Positions 16,188-23,949 of a stretch of 64,000 bases of DNA are shown in pieces. Position numbers and translations under genes: made by a program. This DNA comes from Chloroflexota bacterium (GTDB lineage Bacteria > Chloroflexota > Anaerolineae > UBA7937 > B3-Chlor): the NCBI GenBank assembly GCA_030613785.1, contig JAUWLF010000006.1, positions 1 through 64,000 on the forward strand, written 5' to 3'. The notes below the pieces were generated by a model. The model did no database searches. It was given only the letters and a program-made list of their open reading frames with translations, and was not told where the DNA came from. Numbering within the stretch: position 1 is the stretch's first letter; each line of letters starts with the position of its first letter.

Positions 16188-17294
16188 ATGGCAGAGAAGA
16201 AAGCTATGACACAGCCCCTAATCGGCTTGTTGACCATAATCGTGGTAGCGGCCTGTGCGTTCATCATTTCGCTAGGTCCGGGCCCGATCAATACGGTCTA
16301 CCTGATAGGGGCACCAACCTTGGTATGGCTAGTATATCTGGTAACGAACATGGTATGGTGGCGAGGCTGGCCGGGCGGCACGATGAAGCAACCGGCACAG
16401 GGCATCGTGAACTGGGTAGTCCAGTTGGTGATGATGCTCATCACGCTCATCATCTTGATGCCCATCATCACCGGCGGGTTCACATTTGGACCCGATCCAA
16501 CAGCTGGACCCATCGGGATGTTCCCTAGGGTGGCGATCTTCACCATCCTGGCGTTCTTCGTGATGCTGCACCTGACGTTCATCCTCGGCCTGAAGCCGTT
16601 CCACAAGCTAGAGTACCGCTTGGCCGGGGTATGCGCCTTCCTGACCTCCTGGGTCGTGGGGTATATCATGTATGTCCTGTTCTGCAATTGGGGCGCCATT
16701 CCACCCCTGGCAGATGCGCCTGGTAGCCCTCACGGGATGTTCTTTGCCCTGGACTTTGCGGCTGCGATACTGATGATGATCGTGTGGCAGATGATCGTGG
16801 CGATCCTGTGGCAGGGATGGCCCTTCAGCAAGCTCAAGAACGCTTGGGTCAATGGCATCGTAGCCAGCGTGGGGATCATAATCATGGGGTGGATCACGTG
16901 GGTGGTCCTGGCAGCGATACTGCCAGCCGTTGGGATTCCACCTGAATTGATTGTGCCCGTCGTGTTTGCTCTGGGCGCTGGCACGATATTCGGCACCTTT
17001 ACCTGGGGCATGGCCTTCGAGACCTGGCCGATCCAGGCGGCGAGCGCTGCAATCAAGCGTACCGTGCTGCCCATTCTGGCGGTGGCACAGGCCCTCGTCT
17101 GGTACTTCATCATGAAGGCCATCTTCGAGGCTGTTGTGCCGGCCGCCACCTGGCAAGCTGCGGGTGTCCCGCCCCAGTTATGGACAGCGATCTGCTCCTT
17201 GAACCTGTTCACGGCGGGCATCATCCTGTACTACGGTGTGTGGCACAGGTGGCCGTTCACGCCGCCGGCGCCCCCTCCCCCACCAGCAGACTAG
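16188..17294 (+). CDS. Polytopic membrane protein with repeated WPF motifs
   Basis: Start at the ATG at 16188, which has an AAGGAG ribosome site seven bases upstream. An ATG 27 bases earlier lacks one. The 368-residue protein has about ten hydrophobic helices. A motif of the form W/F-x-x-W-P-(F/I/G) recurs at residues 57-62, 207-212, 278-282 and 352-357, and a weaker version (LGLKPFHKL) lies near 134-141. The spacing is about 70-76 residues, so the protein appears built from five copies of a two-helix unit. The C-terminus is a run of Pro and Ala. No transporter signature that I know is present. Context between a CoA ligase and phenylphosphate-synthase-like genes suggests a substrate channel or transporter, which is inference only. 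Confidence 0.75.
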   Translation: MAEKKAMTQPLIGLLTIIVVAACAFIISLGPGPINTVYLIGAPTLVWLVYLVTNMVWWRGWPGGTMKQPAQGIVNWVVQLVMMLITLIILMPIITGGFTFGPDPTAGPIGMFPRVAIFTILAFFVMLHLTFILGLKPFHKLEYRLAGVCAFLTSWVVGYIMYVLFCNWGAIPPLADAPGSPHGMFFALDFAAAILMMIVWQMIVAILWQGWPFSKLKNAWVNGIVASVGIIIMGWITWVVLAAILPAVGIPPELIVPVVFALGAGTIFGTFTWGMAFETWPIQAASAAIKRTVLPILAVAQALVWYFIMKAIFEAVVPAATWQAAGVPPQLWTAICSLNLFTAGIILYYGVWHRWPFTPPAPPPPPAD

Positions 17295-17332
17295 GCCTGG
17301 GGAGAACTTGCAGGCTGTAGGAGCAAGTAGAT

Positions 17333-17370
17333 CCGCAAGTTGATCAACGGCAAAGTTGGTCAACTTGCGG
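17333..17370. repeat. Long inverted repeat (stem-loop) between membrane protein and kinase-like gene
   Basis: Arms 17333-17348 and 17355-17370 pair over 16 positions with one G-T wobble around a six-base loop. Outside it, gtaga (17327-17331) can pair with tctac (17376-17380) after a small bulge. No T run follows, so it is more likely an mRNA stabiliser, processing site or partial terminator than a full terminator. Confidence 0.65.
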
Positions 17371-17514
17371 AATAGTCTACGCTTGTAAGTTGAAGGAAGG
17401 AGGTGATGGAAGATAGCAAACCCTATGCTCGACAATGAGGGATCAACAGTATCTGGTTGGTCGGATAATGCGTGCCGATCAAGCTCAATGAACGCTATGT
17501 GAAAGGAGAGGAAA

Positions 17515-19341
17515 GTGGCAGAGAGAAGATTCCCAAGCCCCTTCGACGTGGAGGACATCCCTGGTACCGAGGGTTGGCGGGACATGTACCCCTACTACTA
17601 TCTCTTCAGCGAAGATCGTAAGGAGTATGAGGAGGGCCAATTCTGGTTCTGGGACGCCATGCACCATCCCGACCCGATGTATCCCTTCGATACCATCACG
17701 GCCGAGAGCTGGTGGGTGGCTCTCTCCCAGAACACCTCCCGCATATTCGCCATCCCTCCTGCACTGGGCATCGCCCACCGGATCGTAAACGGCTACACCT
17801 ACATCAGCGCTCACGCACCGGATCCGGACTTGATCCCAGAGAGGGTCAAGTACTTCGAGAAGAGAGTGGGCTTCTACTACGAGAAATGGGAAAGCCTCTA
17901 CGCTCAATGGGAAGAGAAGATGCGGGGGGTCATAGACGACCTCAAGGCGATGGAGATCCCCGATCTGCCGATGTACGAACCGGACCACGTGGTTTTCAAA
18001 GGGCTCGGCCTTAGCAGCGGCTACGAGCTCTTGGAAGTCTACGACAAGTTGATCCTCAACATGTACAAGGCCTGGCAGTACCACTTCGAGTTTCTGAACC
18101 TGTGCTATCTTGCCTATCTGACCTTCTTCGGCTTCTGCAAAGAAGCGTTTCCCGACATCGGCGACCAGACCATCGCCAAGATGGTGTCCGGCGCCGACGT
18201 GATCATGTTCCGACCCGAGGAGGAGATAGGCAAGCTGGCGCGACTGGCCGTGGACCTGGGCGTGGCGGACGTCTTCAAGAAGGGCCTCGACGCAGACAAG
18301 ATCCTGGCCGAACTGTCGAAGACCAGCCCCGGCAAGGATTGGCTAGAGGCCCTTGACAAAGCCAAGGATCCCTGGTTCTACGTATCCACCGGCACCGGGT
18401 TCTATCACACCCACATCGGCTGGATAGACGATCTCAACGTACCCTTCGAGCATGTGAGGACCTACATCGATAGGGTGGAGAGGGGGGAGTCCCTGGACAG
18501 GCCCCTGGATGAGATCAATGCCGAAAGGGAAAGGATAGTCGCTGAGTATAAGGAACTACTGCTGACGGAGGAGGACAGGCAGAAGTTTGGGGAACTCCAC
18601 AACATCGTACGCAGGACCTACCCCTATGCTGAGAACCACCTCTTCTACGTGGAGCACTGGCATCACACCATCTTCTGGAACAAGATAAGGGACCTGGGCC
18701 AGTTGCTCGTTGATCACAGCTTTCTGGAGGACAAGGAGGACATCTTCTACTTCCACCGCTTCGACATCCCGCAGATGCTGTACGACCTGGTCACCGCCTG
18801 GGCGGTGGGACCGGGGGTACCACCCCGTGGGCCCATGTACTGGCCCAAAGAGGTCAAGCGGCGGAAGGAGATCTTCCAGAAGTTCCGTGAGTGGGCCCCC
18901 AGCCCTGCGCTGGGACCCACACCTGAGACGGTCACCGAACCCTTCACTATCATGTTGTGGGGCGTCACCACCGATACCGTGAAGCAATGGCTGGCACCGG
19001 CGGAGAAGCCTCAGGACATAACCGAGCTGCGAGGCATGCCGGCGTCCCCAGGCAAGGTCGAGGGCCCGGCCAGGGTCATCCTCGAAATCGACGAGCTGAG
19101 GACCGTGCAGCCTGGCGAGATCCTGGTTTGCCCCATCACCTCGCCTAGCTGGGCTCCTGTCTTCACCAAGATCAAGGCCGCAGTGACCGACATCGGGGGC
19201 ATGACCTGCCATGCCGCCATCGTCTCCCGGGAATATGGCCTACCGGCCGTAGTGGGGACCGGTTACGCAACGAAGGCGATCAAGACCGGAGACATGCTGA
19301 AGGTCAACGCCGACGAAGGCATAGTGACCATCGAAAGGTAA
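17515..19341 (+). CDS. Phenylphosphate synthase subunit A-like (PEP-synthase-type phosphohistidine protein)
   Basis: The 608-residue protein starts at GTG 17515 after a strong AAAGGAGAGG site. Residues 1-500 are the substrate-side part of PEP-synthase-like phosphotransferases. Residues 510-608 are the swivelling phosphohistidine domain: MPASPGKVEGPARV, TSPSWAPVFTKIKAAVTDIGGMTCHAAIVSRE, PAVVG and the closing VNADEGIVTIER. His566 is the residue expected to carry phosphate. There is no ATP-grasp domain here. It lies in the next gene, the same split as in Thauera phenylphosphate synthase (about 70 and 40 kDa). The pair would use ATP to phosphorylate a phenol or similar compound. Alternatives are a split rifampicin-phosphotransferase-like enzyme or a phosphotransferase for another hydroxyl compound. 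Confidence 0.8.
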   Translation: MAERRFPSPFDVEDIPGTEGWRDMYPYYYLFSEDRKEYEEGQFWFWDAMHHPDPMYPFDTITAESWWVALSQNTSRIFAIPPALGIAHRIVNGYTYISAHAPDPDLIPERVKYFEKRVGFYYEKWESLYAQWEEKMRGVIDDLKAMEIPDLPMYEPDHVVFKGLGLSSGYELLEVYDKLILNMYKAWQYHFEFLNLCYLAYLTFFGFCKEAFPDIGDQTIAKMVSGADVIMFRPEEEIGKLARLAVDLGVADVFKKGLDADKILAELSKTSPGKDWLEALDKAKDPWFYVSTGTGFYHTHIGWIDDLNVPFEHVRTYIDRVERGESLDRPLDEINAERERIVAEYKELLLTEEDRQKFGELHNIVRRTYPYAENHLFYVEHWHHTIFWNKIRDLGQLLVDHSFLEDKEDIFYFHRFDIPQMLYDLVTAWAVGPGVPPRGPMYWPKEVKRRKEIFQKFREWAPSPALGPTPETVTEPFTIMLWGVTTDTVKQWLAPAEKPQDITELRGMPASPGKVEGPARVILEIDELRTVQPGEILVCPITSPSWAPVFTKIKAAVTDIGGMTCHAAIVSREYGLPAVVGTGYATKAIKTGDMLKVNADEGIVTIER

Positions 19342-19491
19342 GGTAGTCCGAGTATGTTCGGGGTCTGGTCTCGCGGGAAGGCTCAGGCCCCGAACTCACC
19401 TAGACGATAACTGGCTGACGACGAACCCTTGGAGCACCTAGCCTGAGGTGCCTCTCGGTTTCGGTCATACTCACCTGGGAGGTCAGAGGAC

Positions 19492-20577
19492 ATGAGTGAA
19501 GCGCGACCTTATGTACTTTGGTTCGACGAATGCGATGAGAACTCCTTGCCCCTCGTGGGGGGCAAGAATATGAGCCTCGGTCGAATGACCACCGCCGACA
19601 TACCTGTTCCGCCGGGTTTTGCCGTCACTACCCACGCTTACCAGGATTTCCTGACCGAGGGAGAGATCAAGCGAGAGATACTGGAAACCCTCGCCGAGGT
19701 TGACCCTGGGGACGTCAGCACGGTTCAGGAGGCGGGCAAGACGGTGCGCGAGCTGGTGCGGTCGACACCGGTCCCGGAGCAGGTGGAGCAGACCATCAAA
19801 GAAGCCTACGCAAGCCTGTGCGAGAAGTCCAACTTGGCTGGGATGCCTGTCGCCGTTCGCTCCAGTGCTACAGCCGAGGATCTTCCCGGGGCGAGCTTCG
19901 CTGGCCAGCAGGAGACGTACCTGTGGATCATGGGTCCCAACGAGGTGGTGGAGAGCACCAGGAACTGCTGGGCCAGCCTGTTCACCGATCGCGCCATCAC
20001 TTATCGCCTCAAAATGGGTTTTCCCCATGAGGAGGTGCTGATCAGCGTCGGCGTGCAGAAGATGGTCAACGCCAAGGCGGCGGGCGTGATATTCACTCTG
20101 AACCCCCTCACGGGGGATCGCTCCAAGATCGTCATTGATGCCAACTGGGGTCTGGGAGAGAGCGTGGTCAAAGGTGAGGTCACGCCGGACAACTACCTAG
20201 TGGACAAAGTCACCTTCAGTATCTCCAGAAGAACCATCTCGCCGAAGGGTGTGGAGTACGTGGTAGATCAAGCGACAGGCCAGGTTGTGAAGTCAGACGT
20301 TCCAGAGGAAAGGTGCGAAGAGCCTTGTGTGACTGATGAAGAGATCATGGAGTTGACTCGCCTGGCCAAGAGTATCGAGAAGTACTACGGCGGCCAGCCG
20401 CAGGACATAGAGTGGGCTGTGGATCGGGATCTGGCCTTTCCAGGGAACGTATTGATCCTGCAAAGCCGCCCGGAGACCGTGTGGAGCGAGAAGGAAGCGA
20501 AGCCCATCGTGGAACCTGGCAAGAGCGTGCTGGACACGATCCTGGACACCACGATGAAGGGCAAGAAGCTCAACTAG
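19492..20577 (+). CDS. Phenylphosphate synthase subunit B-like (PEP-synthase ATP-binding domain)
   Basis: A 361-residue stand-alone ATP-grasp domain of the pyruvate phosphate dikinase/PEP synthase N-terminal type. The LVGGKNMSLGRM start (Lys25 binds ATP), VPPGFAVTTHAY, the VRSSATAEDLPGASFAGQQET block (Arg122 and following), LFTDRAITYR, GVIFTLNPLTGDRS, NWGLGESVVKGEVTPD and the C-terminal PQDIEWAVDRD...ILQSRPET are all present. The protein ends where the phosphohistidine linker would begin in PEP synthase. It would transfer a phosphate from ATP to His566 of the neighbouring subunit. The ATG at 19492 has a GGAGGT site eight bases upstream. A third, CBS-domain subunit known from Thauera is not seen in the window. 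Confidence 0.85.
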   Translation: MSEARPYVLWFDECDENSLPLVGGKNMSLGRMTTADIPVPPGFAVTTHAYQDFLTEGEIKREILETLAEVDPGDVSTVQEAGKTVRELVRSTPVPEQVEQTIKEAYASLCEKSNLAGMPVAVRSSATAEDLPGASFAGQQETYLWIMGPNEVVESTRNCWASLFTDRAITYRLKMGFPHEEVLISVGVQKMVNAKAAGVIFTLNPLTGDRSKIVIDANWGLGESVVKGEVTPDNYLVDKVTFSISRRTISPKGVEYVVDQATGQVVKSDVPEERCEEPCVTDEEIMELTRLAKSIEKYYGGQPQDIEWAVDRDLAFPGNVLILQSRPETVWSEKEAKPIVEPGKSVLDTILDTTMKGKKLN

Positions 20578-20613
20578 CGCGCTAGCCACAGATCAGAAAG
20601 GAGAAACGCGAGT

Positions 20614-22041
20614 ATGGCAGACAGGGACCTCAGGGACTTCCTCACCAAACTGGAAGACGCAGGGCAACTGAAGAGGATAACGGCGGAGGTGGACTGGAAC
20701 CTGGAACTGTCCCACGTGGCCAAGATCAACGAAGAGCGAAAAGGACCAGCTCTGCTCTTCGAGAACGTCAAGGGATATGATACGCCGGTCTTCATCAGCG
20801 CCCTCTCCAGCACCGAGCGCCTGGCACTAGCCCTCGACATGCCCACCAACTGGGGCATCAGCCAGTTGGCCAGGGAGTGGGTCAATCGCACCAGGGAGCA
20901 ACTCCCGCCCAAATGGGTGGATACAGGTCCCTGCAAGGAGAACATCGACACCGGCGACGATGTGGATCTATACAAGTTCCCCGTCCCCTGGTTCTACGGG
21001 CAGGACGGCGGACGGTACATCGGCACCTTTGTCAGCGTCATCACCAAAGACCCCGACAGCGACTGGATCAACGCCGGAACCTATCGCATGCAGCTTCTGG
21101 ACAAGAAGACGACCGGCATCATGATCATCAAAGGCAAGGATGCAGACCTGCACCGCCAGAGGTACGCAGAACTGAAGGAGCCGATGCCCATCGCGGCTGT
21201 GATCGGATACGACCCGGTGCTGTTCCTGTGCTCCAGCACCCTTTTCTCGCCGGGACAGAACGAATACAACTACGTTGGCGCCTTGCGCAATCTACCCATG
21301 GAGGTGGTCAAAGGTGAGTACGTAGACCTCCCCGTGCCGGCACACGCCGAGATTATCCTGGAGGGGGACCTGTGGCCGGAGAAGCTCAGAGATGAGGGGC
21401 CCTTCGGGGAGTACACAGGCTACTACTCTGGCAAGGGCGTCGTCCCGAGGCACTACATAGACGTCAAGGCCGTCACCTATCGCCACAACCCCATCCTTCA
21501 CTCCACCACTGTGGGCCGCCCCATAACCGATACCCACATGATTCAGTCCATGAACCGCACGGCGACCCTGTGGGGCCAGTTGGAGACGATGGGCATACGC
21601 GGCATCCAGTCGGTGTATATCCCTCCCGCTTCGTGTGGACGCTTCATGGTCATTGTTTCGGTGAAGCAGATGTACCCTGGCCACTCGTCCCACGTGGGCA
21701 ACGCTGTCATCTCCACGAGCACCGGGGCCTACGGCGTCAAGGTGGTCATCGTGGTGGACGACGACATCCCCGCCGATGACATGGATCGTGTCTTCTGGGC
21801 TTTGAGCACGAGGTATCAGCCACGGCGCGACAGCGAGATCATCAAGCGGGGCCGTTCCACACCACTGGATCCCTCACTGCCCATAGAGGCGAGGGAGATC
21901 ACTTCCCGCATCATCATGGACGCCACCATTCCGTACGAGTGGAAGGAGAAGCCGGAGGTTATCGAACTCTCCACTGATGTGGTGGAGACCATGAAGAAAC
22001 GGTGGAAGGAGTACGGTTTCGAGGGCGAGTTGATCTACTAG
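20614..22041 (+). CDS. UbiD-family prFMN-dependent (de)carboxylase
   Basis: A 475-residue enzyme of the UbiD family, which uses prenylated FMN for reversible decarboxylation of aromatic or unsaturated acids. The catalytic triad pattern is intact: Arg158 in GTYRMQ, Glu261 and Glu266 in DEGPFGEYTGYY. The N-terminal LRDFLTKLEDAGQLKRI and GPALLFENVKGY, and the metal/prFMN site segments NAGTYRM and LPVPAHAEI, are as expected. It follows the kinase-like pair with a 36-base gap and a clear ribosome site (aaaggaga). Together these genes match phenylphosphate synthase plus carboxylase, but UbiD substrates vary widely, and decarboxylation of a natural acid cannot be excluded. Confidence 0.92.
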   Translation: MADRDLRDFLTKLEDAGQLKRITAEVDWNLELSHVAKINEERKGPALLFENVKGYDTPVFISALSSTERLALALDMPTNWGISQLAREWVNRTREQLPPKWVDTGPCKENIDTGDDVDLYKFPVPWFYGQDGGRYIGTFVSVITKDPDSDWINAGTYRMQLLDKKTTGIMIIKGKDADLHRQRYAELKEPMPIAAVIGYDPVLFLCSSTLFSPGQNEYNYVGALRNLPMEVVKGEYVDLPVPAHAEIILEGDLWPEKLRDEGPFGEYTGYYSGKGVVPRHYIDVKAVTYRHNPILHSTTVGRPITDTHMIQSMNRTATLWGQLETMGIRGIQSVYIPPASCGRFMVIVSVKQMYPGHSSHVGNAVISTSTGAYGVKVVIVVDDDIPADDMDRVFWALSTRYQPRRDSEIIKRGRSTPLDPSLPIEAREITSRIIMDATIPYEWKEKPEVIELSTDVVETMKKRWKEYGFEGELIY

Positions 22042-22107
22042 CACAGGCTTGCGGCGAAGTACGTTCCCTGCCGTGAATCCTACGTAGCTTTCGCAAGGAG
22101 GAGCCAG

Positions 22108-23364
22108 GTGGCTAATATCGTAATCGTTTCCACACTGGATACAAAGGCGGAGGAGACCAGTTTCCTCAAAGAGCTGATCGAGCAGAGGGGCCACAACGCC
22201 ATTCTCGTGGACGCCGGCATGGGTGGAGAGCCCGCCATTCCGGCAGACATCAGCGCCGAGGAGGTGGCCAAAGCCGGCGGAGGCGACATCAAGGAGATGC
22301 GAGCCTCACGGGAGACGGGCAAACTGACCCCGATCATGATCAAAGGGGCCATCGAGAAGATCAAGGAGTTGGACGCTGAGGGCAAGGTGGACGGCATCCT
22401 CTCCTTTGGAGGAGCCAGCAACACCACCTTGGGCACGAGCGTAATGAAGGCCTTCCCCTTTGGCGTACCCAAGTTCATGCTTTCCAGCACGGCCGCCATG
22501 CCAGCCTACGCCGCCAGGTACATCGGCACCTCCGACATCGCGATGATGCATTCGGTGTTGGACATTGCGGGTTTGAACGACCTGGTCAAGGACGCCCTGC
22601 GGCGGGCGGCAGGGGCCATCGTGGGCATGGTGGAATCGGGTCCGCCGATCACGGCCGAGGCCCTGAAGGGGAGAGACAAGCCTCTCATCGCCATCACCGA
22701 GTTCAAGTTCGCCGAAGGTGCTGGACACATCGCCATGGAACTCCTAAAGGAGAAGGGATATGAGCCCATCGCCATCCACGCCCAGGGCATAGGAGACAGG
22801 GCCATGGAGGAACTGATTGCCCAGGGCATCTTCGACGGCGTGCTGGACCTGGTTCCGGCGGGCGTGAGCGAGGAGTGGATCGGCGGCAACCGCGCGGCGG
22901 GGCCGACACGGTTGGAGGCCGCCGGTGGCAGGGGAATCCCCCAGGTGTTGGTGCCCTGCGGGTTCGAGATGATCAGCGCCGGGCCGCTCTCCAGAAAGGA
23001 CCAGGGGGACCCTCTCTGGGCCTCAAGGAACCTGGCTCAGCGGAAGATGTTCTTCCCTGACGAGTTTCGGCTGCAAGTCAGGACCAATGCGGAGGAGCTC
23101 AAGGAGACCGCCAGGATCGTAGCGGAGAAGCTGAACAAATCGAAGGGGCCGGTCAAGTTCTTTATACCGACACAGGGGTGGTCGGTCCTCAGCATCGAAG
23201 GCGCCGATCTGTACGACCCGGAGACGGACCAGGTCTTCGCGCCAGAGCTGAGGAAGTACCTGAAGCCAGAGATCGAGGTGGTGGAACTGGACACCCATCT
23301 CAACACACCCGAGTTTGCCAGGGCCGCCGTGGATGCTCTGGACCAGATGATGAAAGCCCGATGA
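22108..23364 (+). CDS. Tm-1-like ATP-binding protein (UPF0261), copy 1
   Basis: The 418-residue product starts at GTG 22108 with an AAGGAGGA site. The STLDTKAEET start, VDAGMGG, the SFGGASNTTLGTSVM central segment, the GTSDIAMMHSVLDIAGLN block, and the C-terminal half beginning GRDKPLIAITEFKF are those of UPF0261, relatives of the N-terminal part of plant Tm-1. The family is predicted to bind ATP through its first half and has a second Rossmann-like half. The reaction is unknown. It is one of three copies in 8.5 kb (others at 28156 and 29415), which differ enough to suggest distinct roles. A 585-base gap without a gene follows. Confidence 0.85.
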   Translation: MANIVIVSTLDTKAEETSFLKELIEQRGHNAILVDAGMGGEPAIPADISAEEVAKAGGGDIKEMRASRETGKLTPIMIKGAIEKIKELDAEGKVDGILSFGGASNTTLGTSVMKAFPFGVPKFMLSSTAAMPAYAARYIGTSDIAMMHSVLDIAGLNDLVKDALRRAAGAIVGMVESGPPITAEALKGRDKPLIAITEFKFAEGAGHIAMELLKEKGYEPIAIHAQGIGDRAMEELIAQGIFDGVLDLVPAGVSEEWIGGNRAAGPTRLEAAGGRGIPQVLVPCGFEMISAGPLSRKDQGDPLWASRNLAQRKMFFPDEFRLQVRTNAEELKETARIVAEKLNKSKGPVKFFIPTQGWSVLSIEGADLYDPETDQVFAPELRKYLKPEIEVVELDTHLNTPEFARAAVDALDQMMKAR

Positions 23365-23949
23365 TGTGAGGATCCACAAAGCTCAGCAGTGGCGGGTTCT
23401 TGGAACGTAAGACCCAGGTTCTCATCGCAGCCAGTGTCAAACTGCTGGGCCGCCCAAGTCCGAGCACGTGCGAGTTTCACCTGACCCGGACGTCGCCGAC
23501 CGATCAGGCTCACTGAAAGACACGCAACGTCCCACAGTGGACTAATCGGCATCGGCCTTCTCGGTGACTACACACCGACGGTGAGACTAACTCATGACTG
23601 TCATGGTGGCTCTCTGGTGCCCGCTGGGCACCCCCACCTGTGGATATGTCTCAATGAGGACTTGATGAACGCTGTCACCTTCCAGTTCCACCTGTCTATC
23701 ATGGCCGACCCACCAACGTTACCCTAACGCAGTGCCAGCTCCCTCCAAACCGGCATCTTAGGCGAGCTATCGATGATGTGCAATACATTTCACATGAGGG
23801 ATTGGGTTATGTCTAGTTTCTTGGCACTTGCCATAAGTCAGACACGTAGTGTCTTGGGTGTGGGCGTGTTATGTAAACTCCTGGCAATGTGAATCTTGCT
23901 AGCCAACTGAGCCTGGATCTTCGTTAGACAAGCGCCAAGGAGGCAAACC
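23365..23949. other. 585-base gap without a recognisable gene
   Basis: Frames here are short and lack ribosome sites. It contains two inverted repeats that could be operators: AGACAC-gta-GTGTCT at 23840-23854, and ATGTG-10 bases-CACAT at 23776-23795. The second has two extra bases relative to a CRP site. No clear -35/-10 pair was found. The region probably holds the promoter and control sites of the molybdopterin enzyme gene. Confidence 0.5.
23840..23854. promoter_or_regulatory. Operator-like palindrome upstream of the molybdopterin gene
   Basis: Perfect six-base arms (AGACAC / GTGTCT) with a three-base centre, about 95 bases before the start codon. It differs in sequence from the palindrome at 16039, so a different regulator would be expected. 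Confidence 0.35.

Noticed and set aside
23776-23795. CRP/FNR-type binding site
   Set aside because: The half sites are separated by ten bases between TGTG and CACA, where a CRP site has eight.
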